A DNA stretch of 64,000 nt from Vitellaria paradoxa (GCA_019916065.1 CM034240.1:42481180-42545179), one strand, 5' to 3'; positions 23,501 to 35,373 are shown, counted from the first letter of the stretch. The notes: generated by a model from the letters alone, not told the origin. Numbers and translations: made by a program.

Positions 23501-26500
23501 TCGTGTCGGCGCGTGCACCGACGGCTGATCTCCGGCGACACACCATGGCAGTCGCCTCTTCCTGTTCTTCTCCTCTTATGCTTGATTTGTCGTGGATGAT
23601 TCTTGAAACTTGGCTTATCTCCTTCTCGATCGGATCTTGGATCTCTCACGTTTTAGACAACCAGATCTGATGTTCGGTGTGTTATATACTGTCGATTGAT
23701 GATACTCGTACTCTCTACTATTTTTTTTATTTGTCTGCTCAATCGTAGTTGATCGTTCGATTGTGAGTTGGTTCGTGCTCCTTGTTGTGCTTTGAAACCT
23801 TATACGCCGCTGTGTGGTCTTTCTACTCTGATTTGAGTTGTGATTTATATTTGGCTAATGGCTATTAATCCGTCTACTGTCAAGACTACTTCATGAAAGT
23901 TCTTCACCTGTTCCTGCGCATGCTATTTCAATTGAAAATTTTCCAAAATCCATTGTTTGTGAGAAATTGAATGGAGCCGCCAACTATTTAACTTGGTCTC
24001 ATGCTGTTCGTATATTCCTTATTGGTCGACAATTGGAAAATTACATTACGGATTCTCCTCCAGACTCAACATCTCCCACGTATTCGCAATGGCGAGCTAT
24101 TGATGCTAATGTTATGAGTTGGTTATGGCACAGTCTCGAACCTTCAGTTTTTCGAACTGTATCCTTGTGTAACACCTCTAAGGCAATCTGGGATTCTTTA
24201 GCTGATTCGTTCTCTCAGCGTAGTAATATTTCAGAAGTTTTTGCGGCGTACGAGCAACTTTTTTCTATCCGACAGGGAGATAGATCACTATCTGATTATT
24301 ACAGCACACTTAAAGCCCTTGGTGATCGTCTCTTGCAACTTCGTCCCTTTCCTGAGACTAAAGCGGAGATGATGACAATGGAATGAGCTTATGACTGTTC
24401 TTCTGCTGGCAGGACTAAATGATGATTTTCGTAGTTACAGAGATCAGTTTTTGGCTGGGGAGACTATTCCTTCTTTAGCCAGTGCTTATTCTCGGTTGCA
24501 ACGATCTTCCCTGGGTCATCATCCCCGTTCAACATCATCTGCTTCCAGTGGGACAGACTCTGCTGCTTTGATTAATAGTTCTGGAGGTCATGGAGGATCT
24601 CGTGGTGGCTCACATGGTATGGGCCGTAATTCTCGGGTGGTGGTCGCAGTTCGGGACGCGGCACAAAAAGTGTAATCATTGTGGTGGTACAAATCACACA
24701 GAGCCTTATTGCTGGAAGAAATATGGTCGTCCTGATCAAGCTCACCATGTTACTACTGATTCTACTAGCTCTGAAGTAGCCTCTGTTCTACTTCTGGTAC
24801 AAGTGATCCTGTTAACTCAGGGGTAGTTTCTCAGCTCCCTTCTCTCCTGCTGAGTTGGATGCTATTGTGCAAGCTCTTCGGATCTCTCGCTCTTCCAGTT
24901 CCACTGCCACTTTGGCCCATTCAGGTAATAGTGCTTGTTTCTCCACTCATCTGCTCCACAATGGATTCTTGACTCTGGTGCTAGTCTCATGTATCAGGTA
25001 ATCCTTCTTTGTTTTCTGATTTGATTACCACCACTCATCGTCTTACGTTAGCTGACGGGTCCTCCCGACCTGTAGCTGGCAAAGGACACCTCAACCCTCA
25101 GTATCATTATCGTTACCTTCGAGTCTTTATGTGCCTAACTTTCCTTTTAACTTATTATCTGTTAGTCAGTTAACTAGACTTTTAAACTGCTCCATAACCT
25201 TTTCTCCATCTTCCTGTGTTTTTCAGGATCTCAGGACGCAGAAGATGATTGGTTCGGGATGTGAGCGAGATGGTCTTTATTATCTTGACCCAACCAGTTT
25301 CTCCTTCTTCTTCAGCCTTTCATGTTTCAGATTCACCTCTCCAGTGGCATTATCGATTGGGTCATCCAGCTTTATCTCGTCTCAAGCTTGCTGTTCCTGG
25401 TCTTGGTTCTGTCTCCAGTCTAGAGTGTGAAGCTTGTCAACTAGGGAAGCATCACCGTAGTTCTTTTCCTAGTAGTAGTCATGGTCGTGAGTCTGAACCT
25501 TTTTCTGTAGTCCATACGACATTTGGGGTCCTTCTAGAGTCCCCACTATTAATGGTTATTGCTATTTTGTCATTTTTGTGGATGATTTCTCACGTATGAC
25601 ATGGTTATTTTTAATGAAAACTCGTTCTGAATTGCCCAATATTGTTTTACGTTTTTATAATGAAATTTTTACTCAGTTTGACAAAAGAATTAAAATTTTA
25701 CATCTGACAATGCTTTAGAGTATACCAAGTCTGTTATGGAAAAATTTTGTGTTGACAGGGGCATTATTCATCAAACCTCATGTGTTCATACCTCTCAACA
25801 GAATGGTGTTGCTGAACGGAAGCATCGCCATCTGTTGGATGTTGCCCGCACTTTGCAAATACACATGAATGTTCCAAAATCATATTGGGGGATGCTGTCT
25901 TAACTGCTTGTCACCTTATCAATCGAGTTCCGTCGTTACTCTTGGTAATAAGTCTTCTTTTTCTCTTCTTTATCCTTCTTCTAATCCTTTTTCACTTCCT
26001 CCTCGTACATTTGGTTGCACTGCCTTTGTTCATAATCTTGATCCTGGTCTGGACAAATTATCACCTCGAGCTCGTCGATGTATTTTCTTGGGATACTCTC
26101 GTACTCAAAAGGGCTACCGGTGTTATCATCCTCCATCTCGTCGATTCTTTGTTAGTGCTGATGTTACTTTTTTTGAGTCTACACCCTATTTTCAGGTTCA
26201 GGGGGAGTTGTCATCTCGTGAGGGGAGTTTCTCCTTCCTATCAAGAGGGGGAGCCACCTACATCTATTTCCTCTCCTAATCCGGTTCTTCCTATTCCTGA
26301 GGTTCCTTTACAAGTCTATCACCGTCGCGCTCGCCCTGATCCAATCACCACTGCACCTGTGGATCCTGTAACACTTGAGACACCTACTTCTGACCCAGAT
26401 ACTTCTGTTACTAGTCCGGATAGCCTGAGCCTCCTTCTATTGATGACCTTGATCTCCCTATTGCCCAAAGACGAGGTAAACGTACATGTACTCAGCATCC

Positions 26501-29500
26501 TATTGCTAAATTTGTTTCTTACCATCGTATCTCACCTCGATTCCAGTCCTTTGTGTGTGCTTTGTCCTCTGTTTCTATTCCTAAATCTTATAATCAGGCA
26601 CTATTATCACCGGCTGGAAGAAAGCGATGGATGAGGAGATGCAAGCACTACATCTCAATCAGACGTGGGAGCTCACTTCTCTCCCCCGGGAAAGAAGCCA
26701 GTTGGTTGTCGTTGGGTTTACACAATAAAGTACTATCCTGATGATCTGTTGAGCGTCTTAAAGCCCGATTGGTTGCTAAGGGCTATACCCAAACTTATGG
26801 TGTGGACTATCTTGAGACATTCTCACCAGTGGCTCGTCTTAATTCAATCCGCATCCTTCTTGCAGTAGCAGTGTGCAAATCTTGGCCCTTGTTCCAGTTG
26901 GATATTAAAAATGCCTTTCTACATGGTGAACTTCAGGAAGAGGTATATATGGACCAACCACCGGGATATACTGTTACAGGAAATGAGCATCTTGTTTGTC
27001 GCTTACGCAAAGCCTTATATGGACTTAAACAATCTCCACGAGCATGGTTTGATCGGTTTAGTTCTGCTCTTATGGAATATGGTTTCAAACGATCCACTTC
27101 TGATCACTCAGTATTTGTTCATCAGTCACCATCTGGTACTATTATCTTAATTGTCTATGTGGATGATATTATCATTTCTGGTGATGATGCTAAGGGCATT
27201 TTCGAATTAAAGGGTTATTTGGGAAAACAGTTTCACACAAAAGATCTTGGTGCCTTACGTTATTTTCTTGGAATTGAAGTTGCCCGTTCTTCTCAGGGTA
27301 TATCTTTATCTCAAAGGAAATATGTTTGGATTTACTCTCGGAGACTGGACTTTTGGGTTCTCGCCCTGTTGACACTCCTATGGACTCTTCTGTTCGCTTG
27401 GATAGTGAAAGTGGTGATCTATTTCCTGATGTTGGTCGTTATCGACGTCTTGTTGGTAAATTGATCTATCTCACTGTGACTCGTCCTGATATTTCATATG
27501 CAGTTGGCGTGGTCAGTCAGTTTATGCACGCTCCGCGCAAACCTCATTTTGAAGCTGTATGTCGTATTCTGAGGTATTTGAAAAATTCTCCTGGTAAAGG
27601 TTTACATTATCGAGCCTCTACCACGATCGATGTAATTGGATACAGCGATGCAGATTGGGCTGGTAGTCGTTCGGATCGAGGTCTACTTCTGGATACTGTA
27701 CTTTCGTCGGTGGTAATCTTGTTACATAGCGTAGCAAGAAGCAGACTGTAGTGGCTCGATCTAGTGCTGAGGCCGAGTATCGCGCCATGGCTCATACTGC
27801 GTCTGAGATGCCTTGGGTTCGTTCTCTTCTTCGAGATTTTGGTATTGATATTTCAAATCCGATGTCTATGTTCTGTGATAATCAGGCTGCAATCTTCATT
27901 GCTAACAATCCCGTCTTTCATGAACGTACCAAACATATAGAAGTTGATTGTCACTTTATTCGTGATCTTCTGGTCAGACATGATATCATTACTCCATTTG
28001 TACGATCAGACTCTCAGTTGGGTGATATGTTTACCAAGCCCTTGGCTGTTTCTCCATTTCAGAAAATGTCTACCAAGCTGGGCATGATTGATCTTTATGC
28101 TCCAACTTGAGGGGGAGTGTTAGAATATGTTAGGAATATTTAAGGCATAATTGATGGATTGTGATTTAGTTATTTTTGGTTATTGCCATATATTAGATTT
28201 CAATTTCTATCTTTTGTAACCTAAACTTGATTATAAATAGAGTATGAGGGAGAAGAAGAACCTCATCTCTCTTTCTTTTCTCTCTAATTTTTCTGTTCTG
28301 ATTTTCAACTAGCCTCATATGGAAGCTTGGAGGGTGAATGTAGGCGTTAGGCAAAACCAAACCACTATAAACTGTTGTGTTTGTTCTCTCTTTCCTTTCT
28401 CTCTTTTACATTTGTTGTTTATATCCTCGTTCATTGTTATTGTGATTTGAACATAAATTGACAGTGTTGCTCACATTTACGCATCGTTATGCGTCCTTGG
28501 TTTTGGGCTTAATTTTTGACTTTAGAAACTTTTAGAGAACCCATTTCACTTCCCCCTAGGTTGCCATTTGAGCCAAAGCCAATACAACAACAATTGTAGG
28601 ACTCAACAAATTTTTGCAGGACCCGGAATTTCCAGAGAGATGTCCCTACTACAGTTCAGCTCTATGGAAGTCCTAATAGTTTTTTACACGCTCACCTTAA
28701 GTTAATCAGTAATGCAATTCACTAAAATATAAAGCTCACCATTTAGAGAACCCATTTCACCCCCCTCTAGGTTGCCATTTGACCCCCGGTTGCCATTTGA
28801 CCCAAGCCAATACAACGATAATCGTAGGACTTTCCAAAATTTTCCGGGACCTGGACTTCCCAGAGAGATGTCCCTTTTGCAGTTCAGCTCTATGGAAGTC
28901 GTAATAGTTTTTTTACACACTCACCTTAAGTTAATCAGTAATGCAATTCACTAAAATATAAAGCTCAACCTGTAGAGAACCCATTTCACCCCCCTCTAGG
29001 TTGCCATTTGAGCCAAGCCAATACAACAATAATCATAGGACTCAACAAAATTTTCCAGGACCTGGACTTTCCAGAGAGCCGTCCCCTTTGCAGTTCAGCT
29101 CTATGGAAGTTGTAATAGTTTTTTACACACCCACCTTAAGTTAATCAGTAATGCAATTCACTAAAAGATAAAGCTCACCTTGTCGAGAACCAACTTGAGT
29201 GTTGGTCACAGCCCTCTTAGCAGAAGTCCTAGCATCCACTGCTTTTTCAGCAGGCCTAAAAAATATAAACAATAATACATGTGATTGGATAAATCAAATA
29301 CGCATGCATGACGAGGAGAACAGGTGCCAACTGCTTAAGGATGAACAATGAATGGCAAACACAAAGATAGAACCACACACAAATTACCATGTGTAAATGC
29401 AACAAAAATTGTATCTAACTATTCCAAGAAATGGTAGAGCTAAACCTTTTTCTAGAAGTCTCACTTGCAGCTGTACCCTTCACATCCTTCGAACTGGAAT

Positions 29501-32500
29501 CACCCTTTTGTTTCTTAAGCATGAGTGACCTAATCAGTATATTTGTTTGGTTTGTCTTTATCACCTGGTCCTCTGGGCATACAACAGGAAAGCTTCAGAT
29601 ATTCCAGTTTCACATCTAAATGACTCTTAAAGCAATCTCCATATACTGGTTTTTCAATGCATTCAAACCAACATCGAAAGCCATGTGAAGATGGCAAAAC
29701 ACATTGTAATAAATATAAACAGGAAAGAAACTGGAGGCCTCTATCAAAGGATTACAAACATTTGGCCTCTCAAAGCATAATCAGACCTTTCCTGGATCAT
29801 GTGGCAACAGCCCAGGAATACAAGCACTTAATGACACACAGCTGTAATCAGTACCAAGCTAAGCAACAAATTAATCATGAAACAACAGATTGGCCCAGAT
29901 GAAATCTACAGGAGAAGAAAAATGTTAAGGATCATATTCTTGTAGTTTTTATATGTACTATCAATGACAATGTTATTGCCAATCCCCTTCCAGTAAATGC
30001 ACATTTTAGACAGATTTACATGTTTGCCACTTTTGCATAAGCTTAATAACTTTAACCAAAGTAGAAATAAAATAACCCTTGCGAAGAATTCAATGGAGAC
30101 ACTACAACAGAACTATTGAATTGTAAAGGTATTTATCGAAAATGGTCAATAGCAAAGAGTTCATATGAATGAGGCTTAGGAGGTTCAGTGCCACATCATA
30201 TGAACTGCCTTTTTCAAGAAGAATGTCATTTCAAAGAGAAGTGGCTTAAAACCTTACATTTGTCGTGGTCAGATCAGATAACCAATCGTGAAGTCTCACA
30301 CTACTTGAGCCATTCCCTTCTGCGCTATTTTATACTGCTAACCTTTTAAGGTTGTTCTTTGAGTACTATTTTTATTGGAAAGCAATGATCTATTCTCAGC
30401 TTTTGTATAAAATGAACTGGTAAACCCCGCACTGTTTTAAGAACCTAATTAATTTAAAGAAGAAAAGAATTGAACACCTCACATCGAAAATTCACTAATT
30501 TTAGATGCACCACCGGAATCGATATTCCAAGAGGCTGGAAAGGATAACAATCAATGCAATTGTACCTTTAAAGACCAAGGAGGATTAAGAAATGCATATA
30601 TGCAATTATACACTCTAAATAACTGCTGCAATAGCTTGCAACAGACCCCTAACATAAATTAGTTTTAAAGCATGCAAATACTCAATTTGATTGTGGTATC
30701 TTATCCCAAATAACCCAAATCACATCGAGCAACGTGTTATGTTATTATTTATACCCACATTACTTCTGGTCTACCTTGCCCCCTCACATTACCTATGATT
30801 TGGATGATATCACTCCTCTTAATTGATGCATCTACCAACCTCCATTATATATGACCAAATCATCTTGACTAATTTTTCTTCAGTTTAATTTCAATTGGTG
30901 CCATACCATCTCATAAGTCCAATCATTTCTAATCCTATCTTTTCCCATTTTACCATACATCCACATCAGGATTCATCTTGTCTGTATTCATTTTATTAAC
31001 ATTTGTTTTTTACACAATACTCTAAATTATTTAACATAGGAAATATGGTTTCTTTTTAATTGAAAATTTATAGGAATTGACTTGGGCCTCAGTATGACTC
31101 TACAAACCCATATAATTCATGCTTTATTTTAGATTTAGAGAAATAAAACCCCTGCACTGAAATATTTGCACTCTAATTTGGATCCTTTTGACAATAGAAC
31201 TTTGTAAGCTTAATCCATACACAGAAAAGTTTCATACTTCATATTAGTATAAATAGGTAGTGAATCAGTAATCAAGTAGCTTTCTTGAAAAAAAATGGTA
31301 AGTAAAATTTAGTAACTTTAGCGATCACTTATGAACAAGTCAAGGCCTTAAAAACACAACTAATTAGGATAAACACTAAATGATTGATAACTAAGCTATG
31401 ATGAAATTTCTGTATGAGCACAAAGATGATAGAAGCAACTTTTTCTTATGCTCAGAGAAAAGAAGAATTCATCACTTGTAAATCAGTTCTCAAATCTAAA
31501 ACTATAGAATATAAATGCTAGAGCATGAAACAAACCTGGAGGTGAAGTCTCGTGATCGCAAACATAAACCCGCAATCCACCCTGAACAAATTTCTCAACA
31601 CATTAAAAAAAATAAATCAATAAAATAATATATATATTTATATAATATATTTGAAAAGGAAAGCATGCATTTTATTGATGTGGGGGCTTGTTTGCCATTG
31701 CATACACACGCTGCAAACACTGGATCAAATGGAAGATTGGGTTTATACCCAATTATGGGAATTATAGTGGCTTCATCTTAATAAAAGAACAATTCAAAAA
31801 AGGTAAAAATACTTCCCAACACAAGTTTAAAAAATGTTATTTTTGATAAGTAATATTAATTGAAAAGCATCAAGGAATGGCACCCGAGTACCAACCCCCC
31901 CCCCCCAAAAAAAAAAAGCTTAGGAATGAAACTTTGTAATTATAACCAAAAAACAAAATTAATGATGTTAATCCGGATCTATCCCTCCAGAAAGCCATCC
32001 ATATAAAATAGACATAAAAATGTTTGTCAACCGATTCGAGGAAATACTAAGCCTTGCAGCGATCTTCTATTTCTTTACCCACATATAATCCAACATAAAT
32101 AAAACGAAATAGTCCATCACACTTTCCTTCTAATTTTATGAATTCACACACCCTGCCAAGTCGCCAAAGCCTGCTTGGCTCACTTGGGAGACACCCATTA
32201 TATTCCAAGACAAGATAAGATTAATAATACATCTTATTGCAATACACAAAAAATGATAGATGACTCACTATCTACTTGCAAAGGCAACACTAATATACAA
32301 TAATTTTTCTCCTAGCAATAAGACTATCAACAGTGAGGATTTTTCCACGTATCATACACCATAAAAAGAAGCTCCCAATATGTTTGTCTAAGTGGAAATG
32401 TCTCCCGTCTACCCACTAATGTCTTATAGAAGAGACCTGACCTCAAAAATCCCCGTCTTAGTCACATTCCATCTAAGATAATCTTCCCCCTCTCCCACCT

Positions 32501-33992
32501 TTTGAGAAAACAACAATTCTTAAAAGTTGGTTGCTTCTCCCGTTTTTATTATATTTTACAACACATAGCATCCCGAATACACTTCTTCACCTTCATCAAT
32601 CTCACACTTACTTCCACCATAAACATGATCACATTCTCCAATTCCTTGTGGCAATACACAATGAATATTGCAACTTGGGAGTGTGACAAGTGTCTTAACC
32701 TATCTTTATCCCTCTTATCTATTTATATATCAGCATTCTTAGCGAAGTTTTCCGTTTTACAGCCCTTTACCTTTTCTTTCCTTCCCCCTACTTAAGAGTA
32801 GTCAATTTCCACACCAAAGCTTTTCATTTGCTTATTTTCAATGGAAATTTTATTTTTTCAATTGTATCATAATAAAGTACTATCATTAAAGCACTGATTA
32901 GAGATATATTTGTTTATTCTGAATTAATCCTAAAATTCTAGCACTTACTTTGGCCTTTCAGCATGCTAAACTATGACATGAATAAAGAGTATACAAAATC
33001 CAAGAACTGGAAAACGATGGCATGCTGAAGGATGATTTTGAAACTTTGACTTAGTCTCCAAAAAGCACCTAAACGAGATACCAGCCAACAGCTGGCTTCA
33101 TAATTTGTCAAATTATGAAGTTCTTCAGTGGTCCAGAAGCAGATGCAAGTTTTATCCATTTTGGCATATGGCAAATACAAAGAGCCTCTATGACAACATA
33201 ACATTCAGAATATACACTTAAATTTGAGTAATCCTCTTCAAAATTTCTTTGAACAAGTAAAATCTGTTCAAGTAGGAAAATTGTGAATGATTGTGTAAAT
33301 CTGAATTACTGTCATAGCATAAAATATTTAAAAATACATAAATGAATAAGATTTGTTTGGTCTAATTTGCAATACAATAAGATCTCAAGCATTCACATTA
33401 TTCATGCACAAATGAACGAGTACACTCATGTGAATGAGAATAGTATACAGAAAAAAAAAATGAAATCCCCAATGCTTTGGTGATCTCAATTCATAAAAAT
33501 CAGTACGAAAGACAAACCTCCAAAAAACTTATATTCACCGCATTCCTTGAATAGCATTCAAAAAACACTAATTTTGCATTTTTTAATCCCCAACCCCCCC
33601 CCCCAAAAAAAAAATCAAAAAGCTTCCCCCCCTCTTAAACTGAAAGTAATTTTCCAAACAGCTAAAGCTTCTGGACACATTTCATTTCCAATCCATGTCA
33701 GATAACACGAATCAAGCACCTATGAATTAAGCACATAGCTTCTCATATTATCTACCACTAATTCAAACTGAAGGAAATTAAAATCATATTACGAAATCAC
33801 TTACTGGAATTAAGCACGAATATTAGGGTTTATAAGAGGAATTGCTTCAAAGTGAGGCGAGAAAGAGATTACCGGATTAGAAGATAGGACGGTGGAGGAG
33901 AAGAAGCCGCGAGAGGGAAGTTGGGAAAGGTACTTTGAGGCTCCGCCGACCGTTTGATTTGAATTAGGCTGCGGAGCGGAAGAGCCATCCAT
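20528..33992 (-). CDS. SAP-domain protein, six exons, 170 aa
   Basis: Exons on the minus strand: 33992-33873, 31581-31536, 29572-29446, 29255-29179, 21303-21200 and 20566-20528 (stop TAA). The lengths sum to 513 nt and every junction keeps phase. The start is [20 protein letters not shown], then [49 protein letters not shown] and a basic, charged linker. A C-terminal SAP motif follows: [20 protein letters not shown], with [12 protein letters not shown] encoded by the last exon. SAP motifs bind DNA, or RNA in some proteins, in nuclear chromatin or RNA-processing factors. The family is a conserved small plant protein whose exact role I do not know. Introns 1-4 have GT-AG ends; intron 5 has GCAAGT at its 5' end (GC-AG). 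Intron 4 (7.9 kb) is swollen by a Copia element and a TRIM. Confidence 0.88.
20567..21199 (-). other. Intron 5 of SAP gene, GC-AG type
   Basis: The exon ends AAG and the intron starts GCAAGT, which is the usual form of a GC donor. It ends GGTGTAG. Reading through the donor would instead add [16 protein letters not shown] and a stop at 21149-21151, giving a truncated SAP motif. Splicing restores the conserved DELIARLR helix, which is strong evidence that the GC donor is used. Confidence 0.85.
21319..22330. other. Intron 4 of SAP gene, distal part
   Basis: Contains a G-run (21538-21551), purine-rich and pyrimidine-rich tracts and a C-run/A-run junction at 21901-21930. No gene seen. Confidence 0.4.
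22335..22645 (-). mobile_element. TRIM-type miniature LTR retrotransposon
   Basis: On the minus strand, a terminal repeat of about 100 bp (22645-22542) starts TGTTGAAAGAAAG and ends CAATCTAACA. It is followed at once by TGGTATTAGAGG, which matches the initiator-Met primer-binding site TGGTATCAGAGC at 10 of 12 bases. A non-coding interior of about 120 bp ends in an ATGAGGGGTG purine tract. The second repeat (22422-22335) starts TGTTGAGAGAGAATA and ends AATAATCAAACA. The arrangement of repeat, primer site, short interior, purine tract and repeat with no coding capacity defines a TRIM. ATTGT occurs at both borders but overlaps the element end, so the target duplication is not clean. It lies in intron 4 in the sense orientation of the SAP gene. 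Confidence 0.7.
22989..23061 (+). repeat. Direct repeat flanking Copia element, left copy
   Basis: A segment of about 75 bp, from AGCCTCATGTGGAAGCTTGG to TGTTGTGTTTGTTCT, ends six bases before the 5' LTR. Its partner at about 28311-28387 begins four bases after the 3' LTR. The two differ at about six positions. Confidence 0.88.
23068..23260 (+). repeat. 5' LTR of Copia element
   Basis: TG...CA bounded. It contains a TATAAATA box (TTATAAATAGAG) that would drive transcription, and a CT-rich downstream part. Confidence 0.92.
23264..23275 (+). other. Primer-binding site, initiator tRNA-Met type
   Basis: TGGTATCAGAGC starts four bases after the LTR end. It is the canonical primer site of plant Copia elements. 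Confidence 0.92.
23858..24826 (+). pseudogene. Copia gag relic with CCHC zinc knuckle
   Basis: A start-like ATG at 23858 (MAINPSTV) is followed by a frameshift near 23895. The open part from 23967 carries the plant Copia gag core ([17 protein letters not shown], then [15 protein letters not shown]). A TGA at 24384-24386 breaks it, and it resumes at 24391 with [15 protein letters not shown]. After another frame change a CCHC knuckle ([14 protein letters not shown]) is encoded at about 24673-24714. Gag forms the particle that packages element RNA; this copy cannot produce it. Confidence 0.82.
24840..25130 (+). pseudogene. Copia protease relic
   Basis: The active-site motif WILDSGAS is encoded at about 24962-24985, after a linker without a usable frame. 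Only short stretches around it can be read. The aspartate of the DSG triad is present. Confidence 0.65.
25131..26025 (+). pseudogene. Copia integrase relic
   Basis: The HHCC-type GAG-pre-integrase region ([14 protein letters not shown], then [14 protein letters not shown]) is open at 25330-25480. The catalytic core is readable only across frameshifts: a DIWGP block at about 25519, VDDFSRMTW at about 25576, a HSDN-like block near 25700 and NGVAERKHR at about 25805. The acidic triad residues therefore survive as codons but no single frame spans them. Confidence 0.8.
26600..27345 (+). pseudogene. Copia reverse transcriptase relic
   Basis: Read from [11 protein letters not shown] near 26640, then [20 protein letters not shown] (from 26772), [13 protein letters not shown] and [13 protein letters not shown], to the catalytic [11 protein letters not shown] motif near 27155. 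Then comes [13 protein letters not shown]. The stretch 26769-27325 is open, but the N-terminal part and the link to RNase H are frameshifted. Confidence 0.88.
27326..28110 (+). pseudogene. Copia RNase H relic
   Basis: [20 protein letters not shown], then [15 protein letters not shown], then after a frameshift near 27690 [12 protein letters not shown] and [13 protein letters not shown]. It ends [13 protein letters not shown]...DMFTKPL and a stop at 28108-28110, next to the polypurine tract. The RNase H acidic residues are present; the domain is split in two frames. Confidence 0.88.
28108..28117 (+). other. Polypurine tract of Copia element
   Basis: TGAGGGGGAG directly precedes the TGTTAG start of the 3' LTR and overlaps the last stop codon. 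Confidence 0.88.
28118..28307 (+). repeat. 3' LTR of Copia element
   Basis: Matches 23068-23260 except for single-base differences and a short deletion near TATATTAGATTTC. Ends GATTTTCA. Confidence 0.92.
28311..28387 (+). repeat. Direct repeat flanking Copia element, right copy
   Basis: AGCCTCATATGGAAGCTTGG through TGTTGTGTTTGTTCT. It continues into a CT-rich stretch that the left copy lacks. See 22989-23061. Confidence 0.88.
28531..29180. repeat. Three-unit tandem repeat beside exon 4 of SAP gene
   Basis: Units are 28531-28741 (211 bp), 28742-28970 (229 bp) and 28971-29180 (210 bp). The middle unit has an extra 18-bp internal duplication around GGTTGCCATTTGACCC. Each unit, read on the gene's strand, ends in a GGTTCTC-like stretch followed by GTGAGC or GTTGAGC. 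That copies the end of exon 4 (GGTTCTCGACAAG then GTGAGC), so the array carries imitation 5' splice sites. Each unit also has a CTTCCATAG acceptor-like site. Confidence 0.88.
29573..33872. other. Introns 1 and 2 of SAP gene
   Basis: Intron 1 (33872-31582) and intron 2 (31535-29573), apart from the 46-bp exon 2, contain no other gene. They carry C-run/A-run junctions at 31896-31917 and 33594-33612. Short open frames here are intronic noise. Confidence 0.6.
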
Positions 33993-34029
33993 GGCCGACA
34001 GTTTTCACAACAACGAGAGAGAAGAGAGG

Positions 34030-35373
34030 GTCAAATGCCGCGACTCTTCAGTCGTTCGCACTCCACCAATCTGCCCCAGTATTTGCTATTTGTACGGGAT
34101 TTGGACAATGTTGTGAGGATATTAACTGATTAATGATACAATAACCCATGTTACAAGTGAATCTTATTATTTATATACTTATTTTTTATTTTCTGATCTG
34201 ATTTTACTTTTTTTTTTAGCAGGATGATTCTTTTTGTACTTCACTAATTTTTTCTTACATTTTACTTTAATTTTTTATTAATTGAAATTACATAATTGTA
34301 CCTAAATTTTTTTAACATATATTTTTATAATTATAATATTATAAATACTTTTATATAAAAATTCAACCTATGTAATAATTATAATGTTATAAATACATTT
34401 ATTTTATAATAAAAAATATTTTTCTAAACAAAATATTTAGAAGAAAAATTTTACTAAATTTTTTTTTTTTGGTAAGTGAAAATTTACTAAAATTAATATT
34501 GTATTTTTAGATTTTTTGACAAATGAGCAGCTATTACCATAATATTTGAAAAAATACACTTATGGCGTGTAAATAATCTTACTGTAATAAAAAATTTAAT
34601 TCTAAGTTTTAAAAAAAATATTTTTGATTACAAAAAAATCTCATTAAGTTTCAAAAAAAGATAATTACGGTTTGTTTTAAATTTATTTATTTATTTATTA
34701 TTGTTTAAATTTTAATTTTTTGATATATTTATTTACTTATTTTAAATTTTTTTAATTTTACATAGACCTTAACTAAATGACTTGAGGGTGATGATTAAAA
34801 TTTAAATGACAAATTTGTAAAAAAAAATAAATGAAATAAATTAGTTTTTTATTTGATTAAGATAGAAAATAAAATAAAATAAAACTTGTAAAAATATAAA
34901 TAGAAATAAATTTATTTTAGTCTTTACATTTTTTTTTCATTCTCCTGTGCCAAACTAAGTGTAAGAGTATTTGTCCAAATTTGTAAAAATTTATTTATGA
35001 AAGATAATTATGTAATTAAATTATACATAAAAATAACTAACTAAAATGATTAATTTTGTATTTTTATGTAATAAAAATTAGAATATAATGCAATAAGTCA
35101 TTTGTGAAGTGTAAATAAACTTATCCTTTGTAATAAATTGTGTTAGTTTTTGGTGTCAATGACATATCTAGGCAATTTAATTATTCAAGGTACAGTTAAA
35201 AAATTACAAAAAAAAATTTAAATTTTAAAGATATTTAAAACTTTTACTAAAATTATACAAATTTTTAAGATTTTACCAAAATTTAGAAGGTAACTGCCAC
35301 TCTCTTCCTTTCTTGGTATATTAATCTGTACAACTTAAAAAATTATAGTAAATAATAAATTAAGAAATTATGC
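34030..35373. other. AT-rich spacer upstream of SAP gene
   Basis: The first 100 bp would hold the SAP gene promoter; no clear TATA box could be placed. The rest is low-complexity A/T sequence without a gene. Confidence 0.5.

Larger units (their letters stand above)
23068..28307 (+). mobile_element. Copia-type LTR retrotransposon, decayed, in intron 4 of SAP gene
   Basis: Two LTRs of about 190 bp (23068-23260 and 28118-28307) begin TGTTAGAATATG and end GATTTTCA. They differ at only a handful of positions plus one small indel. The primer-binding site TGGTATCAGAGC (23264-23275) matches initiator tRNA-Met. The polypurine tract TGAGGGGGAG (28108-28117) abuts the 3' LTR. Domains run in Copia order: gag with zinc knuckle, protease, integrase, reverse transcriptase, RNase H. 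Each is broken by stops or frameshifts, so no full polyprotein is encoded. The plus orientation is antisense to the host SAP gene. No 5-bp target duplication is found: 23063-23067 is AGGTT and 28308-28312 is ACTAG. Confidence 0.93.

Noticed and set aside
25885..26634. 249-codon frame in the Copia element
   Set aside because: Leucine-rich, off-frame reading of the integrase to linker region; the true frame shows the integrase and linker residues.
28702..28920. 72-codon minus frame as an alternative SAP gene exon
   Set aside because: It lies in the tandem array, is in phase with exon 4 through a CTTCCATAG site, but does not continue the SAP protein; exon 5 at 21303 does. Kept only as a possible pseudo-exon.
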